DNA of 64,000 nt from Mycobacterium sp. Marseille-P9652 (GTDB taxonomy: Bacteria; Actinomycetota; Actinomycetes; Mycobacteriales; Mycobacteriaceae), in the NCBI RefSeq assembly GCF_902652685.1, contig NZ_CACRUY010000007.1, positions 1 to 64,000 of the forward strand, read 5' to 3'. This document shows, piece after piece, positions 47,284 through 56,022 of this stretch (position 1 is its first letter; each line of letters opens with the position of its first letter). The translations under genes and the position numbers were made by a program. The notes beneath the pieces are model-generated. The model was not told the origin of the DNA and made no database searches. It worked only from the letters and a program-made list of their open reading frames with translations.

Positions 47284-47889
47284 TCAATCAGCAGTTTGTT
47301 CGGCCAAGACGCGGTATACCGTCGCCCGACTCACGCCGAGGGCATTGGCAATCGTGCTCGCCGACTCACCATTAGCGTGCATCCGCTGCGCCAGACCGGC
47401 CTTCTTCGCGTCAAGCGCCTTGGGTCGTCCGATGTGCTGGCCGCGTGCCCGACGCGCTTCCCGTGCCGCTGTACGGCGCTCACGGCCGAGTTCCAGTTCA
47501 AGTTCCGCCAGACTGGCAAGCACCCCGGCCACCATGCGGCCTGTGGCGTTGGACGTATCGATTCCCTCGCGCAACGAGCGGAGAACGATGTTTCGCTCGC
47601 CAAGCTCGCGAATAGTCATCATGACCTCGGCGGCATTACGGCCCAACCGATCTATTCCGACCACGACGATTGCGTCACCGGGTCGTGCGTAGTCCATTAA
47701 GGCGGCGAGGCCGGGCCGCTGCTCGCGGGTTGACGTTCCAGAAAGCTTGTCTCTGTAAATCCGATCCGGATTCACGCCCGCTGCTGTGAGGGCGTCGAGC
47801 TGCTGGTCCAAAGATTGGTGGCCGGTTGAGACGCGGGCGTATCCGATTTGGACGCCCGTGGTCGTGGCAGTCGTTGCGTTCACGATCAC
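47284..47889 (-). CDS. Serine recombinase (resolvase/invertase)
   Basis: 201 aa. Catalytic Ser21 in Y-A-R-V-S-T-G-H-Q, D-R-L-G-R-N and E-R-R-T-A-A motifs, long E-helix, and a C-terminal Hin-like HTH (STIANALGVSRATVYRVL). Size and layout match small Tn3-resolvase/invertase types. GTG start. Convergent with the STAND gene (42 bp) and divergent from the first cyclase; the intervening region has inverted TGTCTCAGAA copies that may be its sites. Confidence 0.9.
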   Translation of the reverse strand: MIVNATTATTTGVQIGYARVSTGHQSLDQQLDALTAAGVNPDRIYRDKLSGTSTREQRPGLAALMDYARPGDAIVVVGIDRLGRNAAEVMMTIRELGERNIVLRSLREGIDTSNATGRMVAGVLASLAELELELGRERRTAAREARRARGQHIGRPKALDAKKAGLAQRMHANGESASTIANALGVSRATVYRVLAEQTAD

Positions 47890-47894
47890 CAGTC

Positions 47895-48027
47895 TGTCTC
47901 AGAAGTATCTCAGGCACAAGGTTGTGCGACTCTTAATTTGAGGCAAGTTTTGCGACACACCCATCTGGGCGTTTCTCTCCGGCTGTAGCACTCGCTGCGT
48001 ACCGTCGGAATCTAAGGTTCTGAGACA
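47895..48027. repeat. Inverted TGTCTCAGAA / TTCTGAGACA pair
   Basis: TGTCTCAGAA at 47895-47904 and its exact complement at 48018-48027, 113 bp apart, between the recombinase start and the first cyclase. A related TGAGACA.AC occurs at 49746-49755 before the second cyclase. Could be recombinase subsites or a regulator site. Confidence 0.45.
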
Positions 48028-48126
48028 TACCGACTCGGGGAACCAAGTAGGTTCGTCGTTTGTCTTGTCAACGTTGCCCTTCCTCTGCGAACGAGAGTCG
48101 GCTCGCTTCACGTTTAGTCTTCCGGC

Positions 48127-49626
48127 ATGGATCGCATCTGGCAGTGGGCGTGGGATCGGTACGGACCGAGGTACTCGTGGGCGATGTGGGCGATGGCGTC
48201 TTCCAGTGCCCTGGCGATCTACCTGTTCGAGTCGTTTGTCGTCGTGGCTTTAGAGCAGTCTCATCGTTACGTCGAGGCAGCCGCCATCACGGTGGTCGTC
48301 GTCGCGGTCTTCGGTTACGTGAGTATTCTTCCGGGCCAAGGTGTCGCGCGCCGTGTGGAGCGGTGGGCAGCCGGTTACGAGGTCGATCGGGAAGCGGCAC
48401 TGGCTGCCACCTACACGTTTGCTCGCAGGTTCTTTGCGCGAACGTTCGCCGCTATGGTCGCGTCTGCCGCTCTGCTAGCGGTTGCAATTGGTGGGATTAC
48501 CGGAGCGGCGGGGTCGCGGCTGGCTCAGTATGGGGTCTGGGGTGCTTTCGTCGGATTCTCCGCGATGCTGGTTGCTGGGCACAGCTTGGTGGAAGCGATG
48601 CTGCGGCCAGCCAGAATCACGATTGCGGGGGGCGCGGGGATCGGCGATGTCTTGCCCCGCTCGCGTCCGACTGTCGCTGCGTGGTCCATGATGGCCCTGC
48701 TCTCGACGGCGTTCTCCTACGTCGTCGTAGGTGTGATGCTGGGAGCCATATTCCACCGAGTCGCTCAGGTTCCTGTGCTTGCTGTTGTGATTGGGTGTGC
48801 GGTGACACTCGGCTTTGCGGTGCCGATTACCGTCTGCGTCGGATACTCACCGTTGTTGAGGCCCCTACGAGACCTTGCCGAAGGCACTGAGCGTGTCGCG
48901 GCGGGCGACTACAGCCAACGCCTGCCGGTGGTTCAGGACGATGACCTCGGCGCGCTGGCCGCGTCTTTCAACCGCATGCAGGCGGGTTTGGCTGAGCGAC
49001 AACGACTTCACGCCGCGTTCGGCACGTACGTCGACCCCGCCCTCGCCATAAGGCTCCTTGAGCAAGGGGACGATGTATTCACCGGTGAGCGCAGAGAAGT
49101 GACGGTGATGTTTGTCGACATCCGCGACTTCACCCCATTCGCGGAGGCCAACACCGCCGAAGACACCGTCGCCCGACTCAACGCGTTGTTCGAGATCGTG
49201 GTGCCTGCGGTGGTTGATGCGGGTGGGCATGTCAACAAGTTCCTCGGAGACGGCGCATTAGCCGTGTTCGGCGCACCCAACGACCTAGCAGACCATGCCG
49301 AGTCGGCTTTGACTGCCGCCGTGAGGATTCACCGCCTGGTTGCCGAACGCTTCGGTGGAGAGCTTCGGATTGGCATCGGGATCAACACAGGCACCGTGAT
49401 CGTCGGAACCATCGGCGGCGGCGGCAAGCTGGAGTTCACCCTCATCGGGGATGCCGTCAACGTCGCGGCCCGCGTCGAGCAACTCACCAAGACCACGGGC
49501 GACACGGTTCTGCTCACCCAACAGTGTGTTGATGCTCTGCCGTCGCGACCGCCCGGACTTATCGACCGGGGATTGCATGTCCTGAAGGGAAAGTCAGCTT
49601 CCGTGCAAGTCTTCGGCCTCGACTAA
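48127..49626 (+). CDS. Membrane adenylate cyclase (6 TM-HAMP-class III), first copy
   Basis: 499 aa. Six hydrophobic segments within 1-250, a HAMP region (about 250-300; R-P-L-R-D-L-A-E-G-T-E-R-V-A-A-G-D), then a class III cyclase (about 310-490): F-V-D-I-R-D-F-T and K-F-L-G-D-G (metal Asps and substrate Lys), G-D-A-V-N-V-A-A-R (substrate Asp, Asn, Arg). All catalytic residues for ATP to cAMP are present. Similar to the Rv1318c-Rv1320c/Rv3645 family. TAGTCT at 48115-48120 is 6 nt before the ATG: leaderless. Confidence 0.92.
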   Translation: MDRIWQWAWDRYGPRYSWAMWAMASSSALAIYLFESFVVVALEQSHRYVEAAAITVVVVAVFGYVSILPGQGVARRVERWAAGYEVDREAALAATYTFARRFFARTFAAMVASAALLAVAIGGITGAAGSRLAQYGVWGAFVGFSAMLVAGHSLVEAMLRPARITIAGGAGIGDVLPRSRPTVAAWSMMALLSTAFSYVVVGVMLGAIFHRVAQVPVLAVVIGCAVTLGFAVPITVCVGYSPLLRPLRDLAEGTERVAAGDYSQRLPVVQDDDLGALAASFNRMQAGLAERQRLHAAFGTYVDPALAIRLLEQGDDVFTGERREVTVMFVDIRDFTPFAEANTAEDTVARLNALFEIVVPAVVDAGGHVNKFLGDGALAVFGAPNDLADHAESALTAAVRIHRLVAERFGGELRIGIGINTGTVIVGTIGGGGKLEFTLIGDAVNVAARVEQLTKTTGDTVLLTQQCVDALPSRPPGLIDRGLHVLKGKSASVQVFGLD

Positions 49627-49863
49627 GACACCAACGTGCGGGTCAACGTCACCCGCTAAGGGGCGGTGAAACAGGCGTCTGCCGCTTCACCATAGCGGTC
49701 CCTACTTCCGCTGCAGCTTTCGAGAAATTCACACAACGAAAGTATTGAGACAGACGGGACCCGACGCGGCCAACGGGGTCCGTCGTTCTCTCGCAATCAG
49801 CGTGACACTGCGTAGAGCCGGAAGTATCCGCCCGTCGAGGCGCTAAACGTTTAATGTCGCGGG

Positions 49864-51369
49864 ATGGATCGCATTTGGCAGTGGGCGTGGGATCGGTACG
49901 GGACGCGCTATTCCTGGGTGTGTTGGCTCGTCGCATTTGCGTCACTGTTGCCGACCTTCCTGCTTTGGTCGTTTGTTGTTGTCGCTTACGAGAAGTCAAG
50001 TCACTACGTCGAGGCGGCAGTGGTCACCGGCGTCGCCGTAGTGGTGTTGGCGTTCGTGGTGAATCTTCCCGGTGTGGGACCGATCCGTCTGGTTGAGCGG
50101 TGGGCGGCTGGCTGCGCGGTCGATCGTGCGACGGCACTCGGAGCGACATACGCCTGGGCACGCGCAGCGGGGGTTCGAGGGTTGTTGATCACGCCGGTTT
50201 GGGCCGTGGTGCTGTTGATGGTTGTCGGCGTGATCGCCGGGGCGAGCGGGTCGCGGCTCGTCCAGTACGGGACTTTGGCCGTGATTGTGGGCATCGCTAC
50301 ATATCTCATCGGTATGCACACCGGTTTGGAGGGAGGAATGCGACCGGCGCGGGCCGCTCTCGCGGGGGACACGGGGATTGGTGACTCTCTGCCGCGCTCC
50401 CGTCCGACTTTTGCTGCGTGGCTGAACCTCTCAATCGCTGCTTGTGTGTTTGCGTTCACGACTGGGGGCGCCATGCTGGGGGTCGTGTTGGACCGGGGCG
50501 GGGAGCTACCCGTCGTTGCCGTTGTGATCGGGGGCGCGGTGACGCTCGGCTTCGGAGTACCGGTCACCGTGGGTGCGGCTGTCTCGCCGTCGCTTCGGCC
50601 CATTCGCGACCTTGCCGAAGCGACTGTGCGGGTGGGGGCCGGTGATTACAGCCAACGCCTTCCGGTGGTTCAGGACGATGATTTGGGTGCGCTGTCGGCG
50701 TCGTTCAATCGGATGCAGGCGGGGTTGGCTGAGCGGCAACGACTTCAGGCCGCGTTCGGCACCTACGTTGACCCGGCGTTGGCGGCGCGGCTGCTGGAGC
50801 AGGGCGACGATGTGTTCACCGGTGAGCGCCGCGAAGTGACAGTGATGTTCATCGACATCCGCGACTTCACCCCGTTCGCGGAGGCCAACACCGCCGAGGA
50901 CACCGTCTCCCGCCTCAATGCCTTGTTCGAGATCGTGGTGCCTGCCGTTGTCGACGCCGGTGGGCATGTCAACAAGTTCTTGGGTGACGGGGCGCTGGCC
51001 GTTTTCGGCGCACCCAACGACCTAGCCGACCATGCCGACTCGGCTTTGTCTGCTGCCGTGATGATTCACCGCCTTGTTGCCGAGCGGTTCGGTGGGGAGC
51101 TTCGGATTGGTATCGGCATCAACACCGGGGTGGTGATCGCCGGAACCATCGGTGGTGGCGGCAAGCTTGAGTTCACCCTCATCGGTGACGCCGTGAACGT
51201 GGCAGCTCGCGTCGAGCAACTGACCAAGACCACCGGCGACGCTATCCTGCTCACCCAGCAGTGCGTTGGTGCTCTGGCTTCGCGACCCTCTGGACTGATC
51301 GACCGAGGACTCCATGTGTTGAAGGGGAAGGCCGCCGCCGTCCAGGTGTTCGGCATAAATCAAGAGTGA
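49864..51369 (+). CDS. Membrane adenylate cyclase (6 TM-HAMP-class III), second copy
   Basis: 501 aa, close paralogue of the preceding gene: same opening M-D-R-I-W-Q-W-A-W-D-R-Y-G, almost identical HAMP-cyclase half with all catalytic residues, but a divergent membrane half. That contrast suggests selection for different input sensing with shared output, or gene conversion of the catalytic half. TAATGT at 49852-49857 is 6 nt before the ATG (leaderless). Downstream spacer resembles the spacer after the first copy. Confidence 0.92.
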   Translation: MDRIWQWAWDRYGTRYSWVCWLVAFASLLPTFLLWSFVVVAYEKSSHYVEAAVVTGVAVVVLAFVVNLPGVGPIRLVERWAAGCAVDRATALGATYAWARAAGVRGLLITPVWAVVLLMVVGVIAGASGSRLVQYGTLAVIVGIATYLIGMHTGLEGGMRPARAALAGDTGIGDSLPRSRPTFAAWLNLSIAACVFAFTTGGAMLGVVLDRGGELPVVAVVIGGAVTLGFGVPVTVGAAVSPSLRPIRDLAEATVRVGAGDYSQRLPVVQDDDLGALSASFNRMQAGLAERQRLQAAFGTYVDPALAARLLEQGDDVFTGERREVTVMFIDIRDFTPFAEANTAEDTVSRLNALFEIVVPAVVDAGGHVNKFLGDGALAVFGAPNDLADHADSALSAAVMIHRLVAERFGGELRIGIGINTGVVIAGTIGGGGKLEFTLIGDAVNVAARVEQLTKTTGDAILLTQQCVGALASRPSGLIDRGLHVLKGKAAAVQVFGINQE

Positions 51370-51577
51370 GAGGCGCGGGTCGAACTGACCCGTTGAGGGC
51401 ATCACTTTGGCTGCGGCTTTCGAGAACCTCACAACGAAACTTTCGGACATCTCCGTACGACCAACGTCACGTCTAATCGGATCGCACCGGGGCGGAGCTG
51501 GACCAGCGTTTCGTTTACAGACCAGACGGACCGCGCGAAGGTAAAGTTTCATTTCGTGAAGGCGCGGGACGCCCGGT

Positions 51578-52054
51578 ATGACCTTTAACGCGTCGGAAAC
51601 GGGATGGTTGCTCGGCGGTCGCAGCGGCCTTCGAGCGTATGGGCCGATGAATTGGCAAGATGTCAACGCTAGCTTCGTCGCGAAGCTTCCCCTTGAGGCG
51701 ACCGGCTTTCAGTCAGGCGAGGCCGAGTTTGTCTACCGTATCGGCAAGAAACGTGCCTCTGAGCCGACGTTGCTTGTCACTCTGCGCCAGATTTGCATTT
51801 ATCGACTAGATGTCAATGGCACGCATCGCGATGGAAGCAAACTGCACCAATTTGTAACGCACATTCAGCGGCGGCCCGCCTTCAGCGCTCCGGAGTCCTT
51901 CTACCCAAACCCAACCGGCGTTCCCACCGTCCAGGTGGGACAACGTGTCACACCTCAGGTCTATCGTGCGATCCTGGCAGCGTTCGCCGCACCGATCGGG
52001 ATGGATATTCTTGATGTGCAGTGGAGTGATCCGCCAGCAGGGAGGCAGCCATGA
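51578..52054 (+). CDS. Hypothetical protein, first gene of a coupled pair
   Basis: 158 aa, soluble mixed alpha/beta (L-L-V-T-L-R-Q-I-C-I-Y-R-L-D-V-N-G). No family recognised. Its last codons overlap the next gene by 4 nt (ATGA), so the two form a unit. Ribosome site weak. Lies within the element after the cyclases. Confidence 0.6.
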   Translation: MTFNASETGWLLGGRSGLRAYGPMNWQDVNASFVAKLPLEATGFQSGEAEFVYRIGKKRASEPTLLVTLRQICIYRLDVNGTHRDGSKLHQFVTHIQRRPAFSAPESFYPNPTGVPTVQVGQRVTPQVYRAILAAFAAPIGMDILDVQWSDPPAGRQP

Positions 52055-52800
52055 AAGTCATCGACGCGATTGTCAAGGGCTACCGCGAGACTCTGAAGGC
52101 AGTGCCGTATGGCGACGGGCACTTGGTCAGCCTCCCAACTACCTTTGCGTCCGGAAATCTAGTGACGGTGCTGGTCACGATTGATGACGGGGTAGTGACA
52201 GTTACCGACCGGGGTTTGGCCGCTGACGAACTCTCGGATGCGGGCCTCGACTTCTCGTCTGGCCGTCTCGCGCGGTCGTTCGCGGCTGTACGTGACTCAA
52301 CAGGGCTTCCGCCGATGTTCGGGGCCGAAGAATGGGAACTCACGGCGGCGGCGGATGCCGCTGACGTAGCGGTCGCCATCCAGGCCGTCGCGGACGCTGC
52401 GATCCGTGCGGAGGGTTTGCGGGCCTTGGCCGGGTCAAGGAGGTCCGCCACTTTCGCCGACCGCGCGATAGATCGCGTAGCCGCTAGGACACCCGTGGTC
52501 CCCCGCGCCAGGATGCCCGGGAAGTATGGGCCGGGCCGCCTCGTCACGCTCTCTTACGCGGGTCGCGATAGTGAGAACTACTACCTCCAGGCTTTGGCAG
52601 GACGGGACAGCGACACCAGGATTCGTTCGTACGACCACGCCTCCGGCTTGTTCCTAGGAGCAACGCCGAGTCTTAATCACCGCGTGGCGCTCTTACAAAA
52701 GGGCGACTGGGAACCGTGGCAGGTGCATAACCTCACAGAGGTCTGCAAAGTAATCGATGAAACCGAAGCTGATCAGTTCATCGCAGAAACAGCGGCATAG
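52051..52800 (+). CDS. DUF1828-like hypothetical protein, second gene of a coupled pair
   Basis: 249 aa. Residues 25-75 (S-L-P-T-T-F-A-S-G-N-L-V-T-V-L-V, D-D-G-V-V-T-V-T-D-R-G) resemble the DUF1828 pattern of a beta-sheet reading D-D-G. The C-terminal half (150-249) is a second domain (Y-A-G-R-D-S-E-N-Y-Y-L-Q-A-L). DUF1828 proteins are common on phages and plasmids; function not settled. Coupled to the gene before it. Confidence 0.55.
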   Translation: MKVIDAIVKGYRETLKAVPYGDGHLVSLPTTFASGNLVTVLVTIDDGVVTVTDRGLAADELSDAGLDFSSGRLARSFAAVRDSTGLPPMFGAEEWELTAAADAADVAVAIQAVADAAIRAEGLRALAGSRRSATFADRAIDRVAARTPVVPRARMPGKYGPGRLVTLSYAGRDSENYYLQALAGRDSDTRIRSYDHASGLFLGATPSLNHRVALLQKGDWEPWQVHNLTEVCKVIDETEADQFIAETAA

Positions 52801-52870
52801 CCCCTTCAGATCATTCTCTGCGTCTACCCAGACACATCCGAAGGGGACCGCTTCTCCGTTGGCCCGGACA

Positions 52871-53446
52871 TCAGCCGCCGAGTTGAGGACAGTAGGCGCT
52901 GACGGCAGCGTCGATCATCGCGGTGGCCGCGCCAAGCGTCCCGTTAGGGGTGTTTCGTAGCGTCGCCGAGATCGCGTCGTCCCTGGTTTCGTCGCCGTTT
53001 TGAAGGTGCATGCATACCTCGCGACCGCTAGAAGTCATAGCCCCTGGGTCGCGGATGATGAGGTTGGGAATCTGAGACAGCAGGCCGAGAAAGTATTCGT
53101 CGGCAGCTTGCGGTGCGGCCGCGCTTGCGACTGCTGAGGACGCATCGCCGCACGGACACCACTTTTCGACACCGCCGTGATGCGAACATGTGCCGTTTCG
53201 GGTGACGCTGTGTGAGTACAGGCCGTCTCTACACTCGGCGGAGGCACCAACTGGGTTGTCGTCGACACCTTCGACACATTCCCCAGTCCGCTTGCTTCTG
53301 TAGTCGCATGGCGACTCGGGGAACGGCATCCGCACCGTTGGGACGCGGTCAAGCGACCCCGGGTAGGCACCTGAATAAGCCGATGGCACAGAAGCGAACG
53401 TGGCCATGACGACAGCTACGCACAGCAAGCCACGACAAATGAACAT
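52871..53446 (-). CDS. Secreted protein with DUF3761 and DUF732 domains
   Basis: 191 aa. Signal peptide (residues 1-24, L-L-C-V-A-V-V-M-A-T-F-A, A-Y-S). Residues 50-100: DUF3761 (G-E-C-V-E-G, A-E-C-R-D-G, G-T-C-S-H-H-G-G-V). Residues 115-190: DUF732, a mycobacterial secreted helical domain ending in A-Y-C-P-Q-L. Seven or more Cys point to disulfides outside the cell. Function unknown. Opposite strand to the neighbours. Confidence 0.8.
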   Translation of the reverse strand: MFICRGLLCVAVVMATFASVPSAYSGAYPGSLDRVPTVRMPFPESPCDYRSKRTGECVEGVDDNPVGASAECRDGLYSHSVTRNGTCSHHGGVEKWCPCGDASSAVASAAAPQAADEYFLGLLSQIPNLIIRDPGAMTSSGREVCMHLQNGDETRDDAISATLRNTPNGTLGAATAMIDAAVSAYCPQLGG

Positions 53447-53841
53447 GCCGACCCCTACGTGATACGCCTGCTTTTGATGACGTTGCCCGAGCGTATGCGT
53501 CCAAAGAGTTGATCACATCAGTTCTGTAAAAATTCCATCGCATGCGCTTCTATATCCCCTAAATTGACCTCAGGGGAGCGCTTTAACGGCTACGCAGGGC
53601 GGTGCTTTCCCTTCAGATGGCCGTTACTAATAACCGTTGAGCATTGATAGAAGCGCACTGCTTAGCAGCTAGTACGCCTGGATTGTCCATCAGCAACTCA
53701 CGCCAGCCATATCGCCTAGTCGTCGTCGTTCGGGACAAGGAGGACATAGGCGTTTGACCTTGCGGCCTGGGCACGGTCTGCCCCCAACGAATACAGTTGA
53801 GCGCCTACTCAACTCGTGAATGATTGGCTACCGTTCGGCGC
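53447..53841. other. Intergenic, divergent promoters
   Basis: About 395 bp, AT-richer than average, no gene. TCCCCT (53555-53560) and AGGGGA (53572-53577) form a short inverted repeat. TACCGT at 53829-53834 fits a leaderless promoter for the next gene. Confidence 0.45.
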
Positions 53842-54033
53842 ATGACCCCTCAGCAGAACGTCACCGCCACACAACTCGCCCAGGAGCCGGAATGGTTACC
53901 CATCAAGGCGTCCAAGCTCAGCGCTGAGACGCTGGCCCATATCGACAGACTCGTGGACGAGTCGCCGCTCCTCGCCGCCGAGGACGTAGCCGCGCTCTCG
54001 ACCATTCTCGGTCGCCAACCCCTGCTTCCGTAA
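53842..54033 (+). CDS. Small hypothetical protein (63 aa)
   Basis: 63 aa, acidic and helical (LSAETLAHIDRLVDESPLL). ATG lies 7 nt after TACCGT, so a leaderless start is likely; the terminator at 54040 follows at once, making a neat monocistronic unit. Family unknown; could be an antitoxin-size regulator, but no toxin is next to it. Confidence 0.55.
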   Translation: MTPQQNVTATQLAQEPEWLPIKASKLSAETLAHIDRLVDESPLLAAEDVAALSTILGRQPLLP

Positions 54034-54039
54034 CCACAC

Positions 54040-54078
54040 AAAACACCCGCGCCCAACACGACGAGGCACGGGGGTTTT
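54040..54078 (+). terminator. Hairpin terminator with A/T-tracts
   Basis: AAAACACCCG (54040-54049) and CGGGGGTTTT (54069-54078), one mismatch in the stem, ending in TTTT. Confidence 0.65.
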
Positions 54079-54104
54079 GGCTGGTTCACACCTACGATGT
54101 GGGT

Positions 54105-54767
54105 GTGGATACGCCGAAAACCCCAGGTCAAATCGCCGTTGGCTGGGCCTTCTCGAAAGTCCCAGTGGTCGGCGATCTGGCGAAGGACCTTTACCACAAT
54201 CTCAATGAGTGGCGGAGGTACCGGGCTGAGCAAACTGGGCAACAGATAGCCGAAATCGTTGGCGTCGAGGAGCTGTATCGACTCGCCCGCGAAAACGAGG
54301 ACTTGGCTGCGCTGCTGGTTCAGGTTCTAGACGCAGTGGAGCGCTCGGGCTTCGAGGCCAAACGGCGGCTGTTGGTGTTGGCTGCTGCAAATGCCTTCAA
54401 GAACAGCGAAGAGGTAGATGTTGCGATACTCATCGCCACTGCACTGAGCCAGTTGGACACAGTGCACATCCGGGCACTGGCTCGTCTGGTAGCGCTTTCG
54501 GATTCGCGAGGCCCTCGGCCGGAGAAATATGACAGCAATGGGGACGCAGCGCGCGACTACGACGGCCCAATGAAGCAGGCGGGAGCCGACCTGCCGGTTC
54601 CCGTTCTAGTTACGTTGGTCAACACTGGTGTTGTCTTACAGTATGGAATGACCTTCGGCCCGGGGAGCTTCCTTCACGACGTGAGCGACTTTGGTCGCCA
54701 AATTCTGCGAGAGCTTCAGAGGGCGGACCCGGACGACGAAACCATCCGCTGGGTTCCGCCGGATTAG
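54105..54767 (+). CDS. Hypothetical helical protein
   Basis: 220 aa. TACGAT at 54093-54098 is 6 nt before GTG 54105, supporting a leaderless start (two codons shorter than the longest frame). Mostly helical (L-A-K-D-L-Y-H-N-L-N-E-W-R-R-Y-R-A, V-L-D-A-V-E-R-S) with a Gly-rich C-terminal hydrophobic part (V-L-V-T-L-V-N-T-G-V-V). No membrane helix certain, no family recognised. Last gene of the element. Confidence 0.55.
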   Translation: MDTPKTPGQIAVGWAFSKVPVVGDLAKDLYHNLNEWRRYRAEQTGQQIAEIVGVEELYRLARENEDLAALLVQVLDAVERSGFEAKRRLLVLAAANAFKNSEEVDVAILIATALSQLDTVHIRALARLVALSDSRGPRPEKYDSNGDAARDYDGPMKQAGADLPVPVLVTLVNTGVVLQYGMTFGPGSFLHDVSDFGRQILRELQRADPDDETIRWVPPD

Positions 54768-54786
54768 GAAGCCTGGCCACAATGGC

Positions 54787-54820
54787 AGACCCCCCGGCAC
54801 AATTGGGCACCGGGGGGTCT
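54787..54820 (+). terminator. Strong hairpin at the right end of the element
   Basis: AGACCCCCCGG (54787-54797) and CCGGGGGGTCT (54810-54820), perfect 11-bp stem, 12-nt loop. The region from here to 55015 has no gene; it includes GTACGG/CCGTAC around 54965-54980 and the possible right attachment site. Confidence 0.65.
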
Positions 54821-55015
54821 GGGTTGTAGTGCACGGGCTGGGGGGTTAGCCCAGTCCAAGATAACTAGGACGACAGCGCGTCCACCTGACCTTGTAGTCC
54901 CTTATAAGCGGACAGCGCATGTCCATCGGTATCTATCAATTTCGCGGACCACCTCCTTCCCTGTGTACGGCCGACCGTACCGATAATTCGGGCCGCCGAC
55001 AACAGGATTCAGCGC

Positions 55016-55891
55016 TCAGCGATCACCGGCTATCGCGGAGTCGACCAGTTTCGCGAACTCGGCGCCCATGGGCGGCGGCGGCAGTCGCCGGCCGTCGAGC
55101 GTGTGCACCCGAGCGGCCAGGGTCATGCTCGACACCAGCCAAACCCCTTGCGCGGCAAACAGGTCCGGCACCCGCAGCGCGCGGTAGTCGCAGTCGTAGC
55201 CTTTGGCCCGGGCGACCTCGAACAGCGCCTGCTGGGTGGTTCCGCGCAGGATCGGATACCACGGCGGCGGTGTCAGCAGGCAGGGCGCGCCGGTCTCGGA
55301 TTCCACCGCGATGACGACCGTGGACCGCGGGCCTTCCAGGACGTAGCCGTCGGAGCTGACGAAGACGACGTCGCCGGCCCCCTGCCGCGCGGCGTGCCGC
55401 AGCGCGGCCATGTTGACCGCGTAGGAGAGCGTCTTTGCGCCGGCGAGGAGCCACGGCATCGCGTCGGCGCCGGTCGCGGGCAGGCCGCGGTCCAGCGTGA
55501 TCGCCGCGAGCCCGTCACGCCGCACCGCCGTCACCCGCTCGGGGACGGCGGTGACCATCACGTACGCCGTCGGCGCCGAACCGCCCTCGCGGCCGCGGCT
55601 GTAGATCAGCCGCATCGCGCCCTCGTCGGCGGTTTGCGCGGCCCACTGCCGGGTGGCGATGCCGATCGCCCCCCGCCAGCTCGCCAGGTCGGGCGCGGGC
55701 AGGTCCATCAGCCGGGCCGACTGGGTCAACCGCTGCAGGTGCGACTCCAGAAGGCAGGCCGCGCCGTCGCGCACGAGCAGGGTCTCGAAAATGCCGTCGC
55801 CCCGCACGGCGGCGAGGTCGTCGGCGTGCAGCAGCGGCGCGTCCGGCGCGTGCAGCTCGCCGTCGAGCGTGACGATCACCCCCGTGGCCAT
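55016..55891 (-). CDS. pabC: Aminodeoxychorismate lyase (Rv0812-like)
   Basis: 291 aa fold-IV PLP enzyme that makes p-aminobenzoate from 4-amino-4-deoxychorismate for folate. PLP Lys in G-A-K-T-L-S-Y (about residue 145), F-E-T-L-L-V-R-D-G and G-Y-V-L-E-G-P-R-S-T-V phosphate loop. Start chosen at MATGVIVTL; a longer frame would run into the 30-bp tandem repeat. Divergent from the ygfZ-like gene. Some family members are branched-chain/D-amino-acid aminotransferases. Confidence 0.88.
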   Translation of the reverse strand: MATGVIVTLDGELHAPDAPLLHADDLAAVRGDGIFETLLVRDGAACLLESHLQRLTQSARLMDLPAPDLASWRGAIGIATRQWAAQTADEGAMRLIYSRGREGGSAPTAYVMVTAVPERVTAVRRDGLAAITLDRGLPATGADAMPWLLAGAKTLSYAVNMAALRHAARQGAGDVVFVSSDGYVLEGPRSTVVIAVESETGAPCLLTPPPWYPILRGTTQQALFEVARAKGYDCDYRALRVPDLFAAQGVWLVSSMTLAARVHTLDGRRLPPPPMGAEFAKLVDSAIAGDR

Positions 55892-55932
55892 GGAGCAGAA
55901 GCCTAGTACCCGCGTGTCTCGGCTCGCCGCCA

Positions 55933-55992
55933 CGAGCGTGACGCTGGCGGCACACTCGGCGGCGAGCGTCACGCTGGCGTCACAGTCGGCGG
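55933..55992. repeat. Two tandem 30-bp imperfect repeats between pabC and ygfZ-like gene
   Basis: Units at 55933-55962 and 55963-55992 differ at three positions; each begins CGAGCGT and ends TCGGCGG. A MIRU/VNTR-like short tandem in a divergent promoter gap. Confidence 0.6.
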
Positions 55993-56022
55993 ACTCGAGC
56001 TGCTGATCCGTAGAGTTGACGT

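Larger units (their letters stand above)
40730..54940 (+). mobile_element. Integrated element carrying tyrosine integrase, HTH excisionase-like gene and cargo
   Basis: The block is absent from the conserved mycobacterial order (nitrobindin and pabC are neighbours in M. tuberculosis). It starts with a tyrosine integrase at 40927, has an AlpA/excisionase-like HTH, a serine recombinase and lower-GC spacers, and holds no phage structural, replication or conjugation genes. Ends are estimated: left after the terminator at 40728, right before the pabC 3' end at 55016. A short match, CATGTCCAT with a following TATCAA-type tract, occurs at both ends (near 40803 and 54918) and is a weak candidate for the attachment core. 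Confidence 0.75.
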
